From Sordaria brevicollis (taxonomy: Eukaryota > Ascomycota > Sordariomycetes > Sordariales > Sordariaceae), in assembly GCA_033439795.1 (NCBI GenBank), contig JAUTDP010000006.1, positions 2,542,001 through 2,606,000 on the forward strand: a stretch of 64,000 nt of DNA. The letters run 5' to 3'. The notes below the pieces were generated by a model, which saw nothing but the letters and a program-made list of their open reading frames with translations, was not told the origin of the DNA and searched no databases. Positions 12,970 to 22,407 of this stretch are shown here, one piece after another. Both the position numbers and the translations under genes were made by a program. Numbering within the stretch: position 1 is the first letter of the stretch; each line of letters begins with the position of its first letter.

Positions 12970-13496
12970 CATGGGCGCGTTTCAATTTTCCAACCGTTGA
13001 TCTGTTTCCCATACAAATTTGGCCCCTGTTGTTGTTATGCGGTGTATATGCAGTTGATCACACTGCAGATGGCCGAAAAGAGCTGAGGAAGTACCACAGC
13101 CTGTAATCCTTCGGTAAAGCTCTCGGGTGAAATTTTCAAGGGTATATAGCCAATCAACGCGTGCAGATGCGCGCAGAAAATGCCAAGATCCGTTGATTCA
13201 AAACCACAACATTTTGCTGCTTTTTTGCTGTTGATTGATGATGCCACTATCAATTTCCATCGGAAAGGGAAAAGAAAACCATTTCCCAATAGCTCTCGAA
13301 TACCTCTTTTCATTGAAGCCTTTTTTTCCAATTTCAAAAACCTTAAAAATTGGCCGTTTTGAAGTGAAGAGTCCAACCCTAGTACTTCCTAGTCTTGGCA
13401 GAGGTACGAGTGGCACCCCCTGTTATGCTGTAATTTTGGCATGTACCCAGATCAACGAACCAAATCAACGGTTGGAAAATTGAAACGCGCCCCATG
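12970..13496. mobile_element. 527-bp element bounded by inverted repeats (MITE-like)
   Basis: The arms at 12,970-13,001 and 13,464-13,496 are reverse complements over 32-33 bases, differing only by one extra C. Each arm begins CATGGGCGCG at its outer edge and ends in ...CCGTTGAT at its inner edge. The interior (about 460 bp) has only short frames and no transposase motif, which fits a non-autonomous DNA element or other foldback sequence. No clear target-site duplication is visible, so the true ends may lie slightly outside the arms. It is not RIP-mutated. Confidence 0.55.
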
Positions 13497-14067
13497 CTAA
13501 TATTCCCCAACGTTTGATCGTTAAAAAAAATCCATCAATCTCCAAAGCGAGATCGGCACCGACGCGGAGACGTCCAGAACGTTTGATAGGCGCTACATCG
13601 TACATACAAAAAGCACAATGTCTCATGCACAATGCACATGTCAAAACTGCCGGCTTGAAACGGTGACAACCCTAGAGGTTAGCGGGTTGTGACAGACTCG
13701 GTTCTCTCCTCGGAGATAAGACGCATTGTTGTAGAAATCCATAGCTGACAAAAACCTGTGACACCAGAGGAGAAAAGCTTGCGAGGTTTGCAATGCAAAT
13801 CCGTCTCCAGTTCCGGTTACGGAAAGAGTTAGCGAAGATCTCGTTTTCTCGTTTAGTCATCGACCTCCCAAGGAAAAATGTTAGTGCCGAACGGTGATAA
13901 ACAGGCACAAGGACGGAAGGGTTACCCCGGACTTGTTGGTTTCGGTCGGCCGATTCCGCGATGGCATTTCTGAAAGAAAACACCATGGGCTGAAGAGAAA
14001 GTATTCCATTTGATGATATCGCCAGTTCTACTCTATGCACGCTCTACTGTCCTTTCAAGGCAACGAC
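13497..14067. other. Intergenic, 3' flank of the Scn1-like gene
   Basis: 570 bp with no convincing reading frame. It should include the 3' untranslated region of the minus-strand TatD-family gene that ends at 14,068. Confidence 0.5.
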
Positions 14068-15348
14068 TCACCCAAACAAAAACTCCTCATAATTCCTCCT
14101 CACCCTCTCCATCCCCTCCTCCAGTCCCCACCCCTTAACCTCACACACCCTCCTCGCAATCTCCTCCAGATATCCATCCATATCCTCTCCGGCTTTATGC
14201 AAATCGCTCTCCACCAACAGCTGCCCATCAGGACACGCCCTAACCACCTCCGCAAATTTGGCCTCCCCACCCGCCGTCCCCAAGTTCACCCCCATAGAAA
14301 ACGAAAAGTAGCATTTGACCGGGATCTTGGGATCAAGATACTGCTTCAACATCTCCGGCGGGCCACTAAAAGAATGTAGACACACGCGGGGAGGGAAGGG
14401 CATTGGTTTGTATGCCTTCTTTTTCTTTTCCTTCGTCTTTTTGGGTCTAGGCTTCAACCCGAATTCGTCGTCATCCGAGTAAACCTCCTCCTCCTCTTCA
14501 CTAGACGACGAAAAGTCTTCAGAAACCCCCTTAGCAATCATCTTCATCTTCTTTTTCGAAACCACCTCCTTCTCGTGCCCCTTCCACAACGACGCCAAAG
14601 TGTCGAATAACACCCCGTGAGCTTGCACGCCATGTAACGAAACAGGACGACCTAGCTCCCCAGCCAAGCGAAGCTGGGCTCTCAGGATCTCGACTTGGTG
14701 AGGCATCTTGACGTGGTGTGGGCTGAGCATACGGCCTTCGCGGCCGCCGGGGGTTAGATCGCCGTTGCGGGTGGACTGGTCGACTGCGCCCCAGGGAAGT
14801 CGGAAGGCTTTGTCGAGGCCTACTTCGCCGATCAGGGCTGTGGGGTGGGCGAGAAGACTTTGGCGGGTTGAGGAGAGGAATTTGCTGAGGGGGATGGGAT
14901 CGGGTAAGGAGGCGATGAAGTCGGCGTTGGGAGTGGGAGACAGAACGGAGGAGTAGTGTTTGGTTTTGTGCGCTTGGATTTCGTCTTCAGAGGGCTTCTC
15001 TTTGGAGTCGTCGTAGAGTTGGTGGGAGAACCAGGGGTGCCAGCCGAATGCTGGGACGACCTTTTTGAGGGTTTCGGATGAACTGCTTTCGTGAAGCTCT
15101 GAGAGGTCCTGGATGCCATGCTCCTCGGCTACGGATGCGACGAGGTCTTGGTCTTGACCGCGGGTGGCCATGATGGTGAGGAGTCGGGCTTGCATGTCTT
15201 TGATGCTGGAGATGGAGGCCATGGTGTCTGTTGGGTGACAATGGGCGTCGTAGACTCCGACATGCCATGGGAAAGGCTCTTTGAGGGTCTCATCCTCAGC
15301 TCTTTTGGGAGTTTCGTGAGGCGTTGATTCGCCGGTAGGTGAACACAT
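14068..15348 (-). CDS. Scn1-like TatD-family metal-dependent hydrolase
   Basis: Single open frame of 426 residues. The metal-site motifs of the TatD amidohydrolase family are all present: YDAHCHPTD (His36, His38), ALIGEVGLD, VSLHGVQAH, RVCLHSFSG and LLVESDLH. Fission yeast Scn1, a Cut9-interacting protein, belongs to this family, and fungal homologues share FGWHPWFSHQL. TatD proteins are generally metal-dependent nucleases; the activity of the Scn1 branch is not well defined. A lineage-specific insertion between the HGVQAH and HSFSG motifs is highly charged: a Ser/Glu/Asp-rich stretch followed by a Lys-rich stretch, about residues 265-318. The start is the first ATG in frame (15,348); upstream codons in the frame lack ATG. 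The stop lies within GGGTGAGTC, which resembles a splice donor, so a short extra C-terminal exon is possible. Confidence 0.85.
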   Translation of the reverse strand: MCSPTGESTPHETPKRAEDETLKEPFPWHVGVYDAHCHPTDTMASISSIKDMQARLLTIMATRGQDQDLVASVAEEHGIQDLSELHESSSSETLKKVVPAFGWHPWFSHQLYDDSKEKPSEDEIQAHKTKHYSSVLSPTPNADFIASLPDPIPLSKFLSSTRQSLLAHPTALIGEVGLDKAFRLPWGAVDQSTRNGDLTPGGREGRMLSPHHVKMPHQVEILRAQLRLAGELGRPVSLHGVQAHGVLFDTLASLWKGHEKEVVSKKKMKMIAKGVSEDFSSSSEEEEEVYSDDDEFGLKPRPKKTKEKKKKAYKPMPFPPRVCLHSFSGPPEMLKQYLDPKIPVKCYFSFSMGVNLGTAGGEAKFAEVVRACPDGQLLVESDLHKAGEDMDGYLEEIARRVCEVKGWGLEEGMERVRRNYEEFLFG

Positions 15349-17114
15349 GGCTGCGTAGAAAAGGTGCGATGAGTGCCGTGATGCAGTTGTTGACACTGTC
15401 GAATGAGCTGATTACCGGAAGCTGTTAAGCTGGTAGGCGAAAGTGTTCTTTATGTCGACTGTGTTGTTGTTACGAAGAAGCAATTGGAAGATCACGGATC
15501 CAAGGTCAACTCGGTCGGTTCACCGTTCTGCCGTCCTGTCAGCCTTCAGGTACGCCTCTCGTCCAAAAAGATGATGTCAGTTGGAGATTGTGGGGAAGCT
15601 ATTCCCTGTCCACAAAATGTTTATCCTTGCCCCTCTGAGCTCAGCCTCAACCCGTCGCGATAGTCCACTCCGCAAGGGGGCTGAAGATATCACCAGTCAA
15701 TACTTGTAGACTATCTCTCTTCGATTTCTTTGTAGCTGACGTTTTTACTTGACCCTTATCTCGCAGTAGATGTTGCTTCGGTCTAGACTTCATAATTTGG
15801 ACCTGTTGCCTAGATCTGCCCCGTCTTGATATCGGAACTCAATCCCCAGCTCGAGAAGTGTGGGGATGTAACAACACTGTTAAGTTCATATGAAAGGGAA
15901 TATAAAGGAAGCTGACCGTGCCTATAAAGGAACTGTCTGAGTGTGTGTCCCGGCTCAGGTTTCATCCGATTGCGCAATTGGTCTCTTCAACGATCGAGAT
16001 TATCGCCAACAAGGAGTTACTCTTCGGCACCTTATCATCAGCTGCATCCGTGTTCGAAATCGGAAAGATGAGCACTGGGCGCTGCTCGTTGACTTCATCG
16101 ATGTTGAGGGGATACGCAAAAAGCCCCAAACTCGACCGAAACCTCTCAGCTTTGACACCAACCTCAATGGGCCGATAATGGGACGACCGCGGGGTTCCTG
16201 TGGTACGAAGTTGGAAACCGCATCTGTCAGTGTCAGTGTTGAGCGGGGTGCCAATGTCGGTGGGTGACACAAAGGGACCGGTGTAGACAATGCGGGAATG
16301 TGCGGCCGCCAGAAGGAAGTTGGAGTCTTCAAACTTCAAATTGTAAAGAGAATCTCGTTGAAGTGGAAACAGATGAAAACTTCAAATTCTTTCTTGCACA
16401 AAAGGTGGCCGCCAAGACTCCTATTTCGGGGCAGCTTCAACGGCTCAACACGCTGTTCACGGCCCCTAAGAACGGCCCCTGTGGTGATCTGGTCGCTCAT
16501 CCGGCGCCTGCCGAAGTGGAAGTGTCAAAGCGGGTGTGGTGGACCCTGAAACCAGCATGTCCCCGGGCTTCCCCAGCTTTTTGAAGCTCCGACCCCTGTT
16601 CAAAACGGCCTTCTTCCCCTTTGCCTTTCCCGGTCACTCCATGTTTCTGTCCTGCGCACTTGCTCTTCACATGTTTCCATGTTAAGAACTTTTCATACTG
16701 ACTTCAATCTTTCTCCAGAACAACCAAACTTTTTGGCCGTCTATCATGTTTTAGGACTACCTCGGTCAGCAACACAAGACACAAGATAACTGTGCTCCAA
16801 GCACTCCAAGCAAACGCATGTTGGTCTCGGCGGCAGATATGCCCCTCACCGGCAGAAAAATTCAGTAACCGGCATACAAGCGGGCTCGAGCTTCTCACTT
16901 TTTAAAAGCAAGATCAAGCAAGGAACCGACCGGCTTCACACACGCATATCAGCTCACGCCAGTGTTGCGCAAACATACATCTCATCCACTCTGCTGGGCA
17001 GAGGGTGCCTTTTAATCCAACACTCTCGTCATTGCATCCCTTGAAGGAATTCCCACCTCTCTCAACATCATCCCTCGCCATTAAAGCAACAGAAGACTAT
17101 ACATCAAAGACATC
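15349..17114. other. Divergent intergenic region
   Basis: 1.77 kb between two genes pointing away from each other, so it should carry both promoters. Frames of 80-125 codons at 15,918-16,584 overlap each other on both strands and show no domain or conserved motif. I do not call a gene. The last 100 bp before 17,115 are C/T- and A-rich, as in fungal leaders. Confidence 0.55.
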
Positions 17115-18116
17115 ATGGCCTTCCTAAACCCCGTCCACGCCCTCGTCGTCCCTTTCCTCTGCCTCTTCACTTTCCCACTGGCCATCTTCGCCGGCATCAC
17201 CTCCGCCCTGGCCTTCTCCCTGCTCATGTTCCGCGTGGCCATTGTCTACGTCGACATAGCCATGGCGTTCGTTCCGAACTTCATCAAAGGCCGTCACTAC
17301 AACAACAGCCTCACCGAAACCGAACTCACCTACTCCCGCCGTCTGTCCGCCTCTAGCAGAGGTAGCAGCTACGCAAGCAGTCGGCGTGGAAGTGCCGATA
17401 ACTCGCCGCCCCCAGGCTTTGTCTCCCCCTCTCCTTATTACCAAAGTGGGTACGACTCCCACCAACAACGAAGTCCCCTCCGCCGCAAGACCAGCTACGG
17501 CTTTGGGGCCATCCGCCGCTCTCGCCGCTCTAGTCAAGCATCCATTTCGCCGACCATCATCTCCATCCGGGAAGACTTTGGGGTGGTCCCGCCGCTACCC
17601 AAGTCTGGAGGACTGGCCCCTTCCGTCGGGATCGAGCGTGATTTCGAGGGAGTGGGTGGTTGGAGACTCAACGACGACGATAATGATGACGTATGGGAGA
17701 ACATCAACTCCCGGTTGGAACTACCGATGGAACGGTATTCGAGTTTTGGTGGGAGGTCGCACACGCTGAGCCATCGGTCACATAGTGCTGGGCCGTCGCA
17801 AGCCTTGGAAGGTGGTGGGGGTCGGATGGGAAATACGAGCAGGAAGGGGACACTGAGAAATGGTAGTGGTAGTGGGTCGGGGTATGGTGGTGGTGAGGCG
17901 CAAGCGAACTGGGTGAATGGGAATGGTAGCGCTAGCAGGGTGAACAGAAGCGCTTCAGGGAGTATTTCGAAGGCGTTGGCTTTGACGCCGAGTGGTGGTG
18001 GTAGGAATTATCATCATCACGCGAATGGGCCTTCGCCCATGGGATTGTTGGAGCAGGAACAGGGGTATTTTTCTGGGTCCTCGGGACAGAACGGGAAGCG
18101 GAGGCCAATGTCATGA
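17115..18116 (+). CDS. Small fungal membrane protein, unknown function
   Basis: Single-exon frame of 333 residues starting at an ATG in good context (GACATCATGGCC). The N-terminus has two hydrophobic segments (about residues 7-29 and 32-54), starting LNPVHALVVPFLCLF and then SALAFSLLMFRVAIVY. These are followed by a short amphipathic VPNFIKGRHY and a long polar tail. The tail is rich in Ser, Arg and Gly, with many RRxS-like sites that could be phosphorylated, and an acidic DDDNDD patch. I recognise no named family. The hydrophobic hairpin followed by a disordered cytosolic tail is what can be seen; attachment to the ER or plasma membrane is inference. It ends 370 bp from the convergent SPC24 gene. 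Confidence 0.7.
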   Translation: MAFLNPVHALVVPFLCLFTFPLAIFAGITSALAFSLLMFRVAIVYVDIAMAFVPNFIKGRHYNNSLTETELTYSRRLSASSRGSSYASSRRGSADNSPPPGFVSPSPYYQSGYDSHQQRSPLRRKTSYGFGAIRRSRRSSQASISPTIISIREDFGVVPPLPKSGGLAPSVGIERDFEGVGGWRLNDDDNDDVWENINSRLELPMERYSSFGGRSHTLSHRSHSAGPSQALEGGGGRMGNTSRKGTLRNGSGSGSGYGGGEAQANWVNGNGSASRVNRSASGSISKALALTPSGGGRNYHHHANGPSPMGLLEQEQGYFSGSSGQNGKRRPMS

Positions 18117-18485
18117 TGGTCATGATGTATCACTGTTTCGTTCGATTATCGGGTTACTGGATTTTTTCTTCTCGCATTGTTGTTGTTCTTGTTAGGTTGT
18201 AATTGGGAATCACTTTCATCAGCGGACAGATTAATGTATAACAAGTCAGACGGATAGAACATGAGGATGCAAAGGGACAACCTAATAGAGCATACTTCAA
18301 TATTCCAGCATGGTGATAATTCTGACCTCTTTGAAAACAATAATTCGACATGGTATTATTTCCCAATCCTAAACTCCATCCAACTCCAATTCCATCCATG
18401 CATCATATCCCATTCATAGCCGTCCATAATCTCAACATCTTTCCCTTCCCTCTAAACCCCCGAACCATCCTCTCAACAAACGCCC
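18117..18485. other. Convergent 3' intergenic region
   Basis: 369 bp between the stops of two converging genes. Nothing beyond their presumed 3' untranslated regions is seen. A run of short C/T-rich frames is not coding. Confidence 0.55.
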
Positions 18486-19246
18486 CTACAACGTCCCCCA
18501 AAAATAATTCGCATAAAAAAACCTCGAAAACCGATGCCGGTCCACATTAACCACGCATACATCCCCCCGTCGATCATTCCTCACCACCGCCCTCGTAAAC
18601 TCCCCCTCCTTCTCATCCCTCTCAATCTCAATTCCCAAGCTCCTATACACCTTCAACCTCAGCAATACCTCATCCTCCACACTCCTCATCCCCCCTTGCC
18701 CCCCATTCCCACCCCCGTTTTCACTATTAGCTTCACCCCCATCCAACCCCTGCAACTCCAACTCCTGCAACCGTCCCTGTAACTCGGCCAACTGACTCTG
18801 CAACCGTTCCGTCTCCATTTCTAAATCGGAAACATTCTTGGCGACGCGGAATTTTTGTGTGTCGAGTCTTGATATGAGGCTGGCGTGCTCGGCGGAGGAA
18901 TGAGAAGAAGTAACTTCTGCGTGTTGAGACTGGAGAGTGGAAAGGGTGCGGGCGAGGCGCTTGAGGTTTGTTTCGGATTCGCGCAACCTTAGATCGCGCG
19001 CTTGTTGGAGAGTAGACAAAGATTCGGCGACGCGCGAGACGGCGGCGCGGTCGGGGGGGATGTTGAAGTTTTGGGTTGTGTGGGCTATTAACTACGGGAA
19101 GTTAGTGATCTGGAGATGAAGTATTGAGCAAAGGAAGAATGGAAATGGAAGGGGATCTCTTTTGCTTGGACGGAGTACGATGTCGTGGAAGAGAAAGATG
19201 GAAGGAGGGGGATGCTTACAGTGGAAGGGTCTTCTTCGAGAAGCAT
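18486..19246 (-). CDS. SPC24: Kinetochore protein Spc24 (Ndc80 complex subunit)
   Basis: Two exons on the minus strand: 19,246-19,220 (nine codons, MLLEEDPST) and 19,091-18,486, separated by a 128-nt intron with GTAAGC donor, CTAAC branch and GTAG acceptor. Spliced length is 210 residues, normal for fungal Spc24. The family hallmarks are the conserved N-terminus ([12 protein letters not shown] ... [13 protein letters not shown]), a central coiled coil (about 40-110), a Gly/Asn-rich linker, and the C-terminal globular domain with [26 protein letters not shown] and the terminal [10 protein letters not shown]. Spc24 pairs with Spc25 and anchors the Ndc80 complex to the inner kinetochore, so it acts at centromeres in the nucleus. 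It is divergently arranged with FIS1, start codons 551 bp apart. Confidence 0.93.
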
Positions 19247-19797
19247 TTTGGCGGTTTGGTGTTGGTTTCAATTGAGGTTTGTTTTGTTCGGTTCTCGAGA
19301 TGAGAGGTTTGCGCGATCGAGGATTGTTCGTAAGATCTGTTTCGGAAGTTTCGTTGATGGCCGTGAATGTGCTGATTGTGTTGTACAGATTCCCAAGTTC
19401 AAGAATTGAAGGTCGCGACGGTTTGTTGTTGTCCGAGTCCAAACCAAACAAAGGACCCATCACTCTGGGCGACGAGCCGCAACAAGTGGGGCATTCTGGG
19501 CATTCCCTTATCTTATCAGCAGATTTACAGCGGGGATAACCGGACCAGGGGCCATGCTGCTTCCCCAGTGTCCGTCGTCATCGGTGGCACACTGACAGGC
19601 CGAGAGCTCCAGCCACGCGACGGGCCCTCAGCTCAACTGTCACTAAATTCCAGAACCTTGCTGTCCACCTTCTCACACCACCCGACCTACGACTCGACAT
19701 CCTACTATCCGATTATACTCGCGACCACGACGGGACCGGAATCCTGAATACCAGTTTTGCTCTTCATTCAAACAAATACCCTCCTCACTTTGCCAAA
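19247..19797. promoter_or_regulatory. Shared divergent promoter region of SPC24 and FIS1
   Basis: 551 bp separate the two start codons, which point away from each other, so both promoters must lie here. Frames inside it are short and overlapping. I see no specific element that can be assigned with confidence. Confidence 0.5.
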
Positions 19798-20504
19798 ATG
19801 ACACAGCTTCCCTGTAGGTAGTTCCAGCTCCTGCGCCATGTTTCCATTGTTCTCCAAGCTTGGGCTAACAAACCGTGGTTACAGATGCAGTGGATGCGGA
19901 AACGTGAGTTCCCCGAGTTGCACAAACAATCCTTCGCCCTATCTACCTCTATGGTTCCCGAGTCCATCTAACGAAAAACGACAACCTCGATACAGTCCGC
20001 TCAACCCCGCCGAGCTCAATGTTCTCCGAGCGCAATACGAGAAGGAAGGCGAGATGGTCGGCGTGCAGACCAAGTTCAACTACGCATGGGTATGCGCCCT
20101 CACATCTTTTCCAATCCCAATACCCTCAACGACGACGACACATAAGCTAACCCATATTTCCCTGCACACAGGGCCTAGTAAAATCCAACGTACGAGCCGA
20201 CCAACACCTGGGCGTCATGCTCCTCTCAGAAATCTTCCGAACCTCCCCGGAACGCCGCCGCGAATGTCTCTACTACCTCGCCCTCGGCAACTACAAGCTC
20301 GGCAACTACGCGCAAGCGCGGAAATACAACGACGCCCTGTTAGAAAACGAACCGGCCAACCTGCAGGCCGCCAACCTCCGCGCTTTGATCGACGACAAGG
20401 TCACCAAGGAAGGGTTGATGGGCGTGGCTATCATTAGTGGTGTGGCGGTTGCTGCGGGTGTCATAGGAGGGGTTTTGTTGAGGAACTTGGGGAGGAAGAG
20501 GTGA
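19798..20504 (+). CDS. FIS1: Mitochondrial fission 1 protein (Fis1)
   Basis: Four exons: 19,798-19,813; 19,885-19,903; 19,996-20,089; 20,172-20,504. They join in frame to 153 residues, the usual Fis1 length. The N-terminus [20 protein letters not shown] is built across three exons and matches fungal Fis1. It is followed by the TPR-like bundle (KFNYAWGLVKS, then [19 protein letters not shown] and [20 protein letters not shown]). A C-terminal membrane anchor (about 124-146) ends in the basic tail RNLGRKR, as in tail-anchored outer mitochondrial membrane proteins. Fis1 recruits the dynamin-related fission machinery to mitochondria and peroxisomes. The very small first exons make this gene easy to misannotate; the largest open frame alone starts at an internal Met (20,217) and would lose the N-terminal half. 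Confidence 0.94.
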
Positions 20505-22407
20505 TTGATGAGAGGATGGATGGGTTGACCAGTTGAAGGGCCTCCTGATGGATGTGGTGGCATAAAGGTGAAGAGTGCCGAAAGTGCCGCTGGAGGACGA
20601 CATGGGACGATATGAGGTTCCGGTGTGTATATTATGGGCGGATGATTTTGATGAGCCAATCTCCCTTTTTCCTTGCTTGAAGAATTCGATAACTGGATTA
20701 CAGACATTTTCCCCTATCAGATATAGGCGTTCGAATTCACCTGACCTTTTCGATGCTGGTGTTTGCTCAGCTTTTCGTTTGGATTTCATATCGACTCTGT
20801 CCCACCGAGATTCCGAACGGTGTATAGACTTCACCCACGGAGCACAGAATCAGCCCCAGGTGTTGGATGCTCGACGATGTCGTGTCAGGATCTCTGACAA
20901 CTCAAATGTACTTTTCCAAGGCTTAGTCCTGTGCCCGTGTGGTGGCCGTATGAATCGCTTGCTTTGTTCCTGCTGGAAAGCCCTGGTATCACATTGTCAT
21001 CTCCAACCCTTTATTGTGTCGTTGTTCCTCTCGTTAGCTTGAATATTAACCCACCCGTTACCGTACCGTACAATTGTCACACCTCAAAGATGAGTGTGCC
21101 TTGCCGTTATTCATCCTGGCCATAGCCCACTTTCGTGCATGCGGTTGTACCATCTCTCTAAGGGTCAGGCCGCAGTCTAACGCCGACACATTGGCTCACA
21201 ATTCCCGTTGATTGCCTGGGTCATGTAAGATTGGGTGTCTTTGCTTTTCCATACTGCGAGTAACGATGCCTGGGGCAGATTTCAACCTTGTCCCCTCATC
21301 AGGCCGTCAAAAAGTGCACTTTTGATGCGTGTGATGCGAACACTGTGAGATTCAGCCTCGGATCCCCCAACCGATTCACGGATCCCAAGTAGGTACCGTA
21401 GATGAGTTGTCCTAGATGACAGCTTGCAAATTACTGTAATTTCCAAGATGTCAGAACATCAAAATCGGACGAAGACCACAATGGAGCATCCAAGAGATAA
21501 AGTGTGATGGGCTGGAATGTACCCCGTGGCGAGTATGAGAAGGAGAAAGAACAATACCGGGATCCATTGTACATCCTAGAAAATACGGTACCGTCCATAA
21601 CGCAGTGACGCATGGCATGGTCGCCGACTCTCCGAGGCCCAACCAGAACCAGTGACAGCGGCTAACAGCGATTGCAGGGCTATTCAGGGTCCAATGGGAT
21701 GTCGTATTACCTCATTCAGTCAGGCCCCTGTTGTCCCTCTTTTATTGCTCGATCGGATCCCCTCCACTTCCCCACGACGAAGCGCAAGGTACCCGACCGT
21801 CCAGACATCGATCTAAAAGCAAACGACGGCTTGAACCTTCTCCAACAAACTGACGTTGTTGTGTGCCATCCATCCATCCATTTCCTTCCCTCCCAACTTT
21901 GGTAGAATCCTCGCCACAAAACTGTGCTCACGGCCCTCGAACGACGAAACCGAATACCCTTCACAAATACCGATATCTGTCCATTTAAGCTGTGCCTGCA
22001 GCGGCTGGTCCCTTCCCGTTGACGTCGCCGCATGTGAGCCTTCAATAGGACGCTAAATGCTGCGGATCACAGCGTCAACATCGACTCCATCATAGTGGGG
22101 CAGCGACTTCACTTTACTCATACAACATCACCTATCCCTACGACTTCTACTACAACCATCACGACTTCCACCTACAAATAACTATTTTTCGAAAATCAAT
22201 CTCGCGCGGACTTCTTGCTTATTGAGAAGCCGACCGTACAATAACTTGGAACCTTTCTCTTACAAATCACCCGCGGATCCCGATATCACATCCATCAAAG
22301 TGGCCTTGCGAGCGCTCCAAAACATCGGCCTCACCGTCCAGTTAGGGCTCGCCGCCTTTGCTGCTTACAACGCAACTCAAAGGCTACTGAGCCAACGACC
22401 GACGGCG
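20505..22407. other. Long upstream region of the RING gene
   Basis: 1.9 kb after FIS1 and before the RING ligase start. Frames are short and carry no domain. A (CCAT)n-like stretch lies at about 21,866-21,882. The open frame of the RING gene extends upstream to 22,222 without an ATG, so an unseen upstream start exon is possible but not needed. Confidence 0.5.

Noticed and set aside
15349..15396. N-terminal extension of the Scn1-like gene
   Set aside because: The open frame reaches further upstream only through a GTG codon; the first ATG is at 15,348.
15918..16584. Overlapping frames of 80-125 codons on both strands
   Set aside because: No ATG context, domain or splice pattern favours any one of them.
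20217..20504. Fis1 as a short 95-residue protein
   Set aside because: The internal Met lies within the TPR-like region; three small upstream exons restore the full family length.
22222..22407. N-terminal extension of the RING gene
   Set aside because: The extension begins with TTG and holds no ATG; the conserved start follows the ATG at 22,408.
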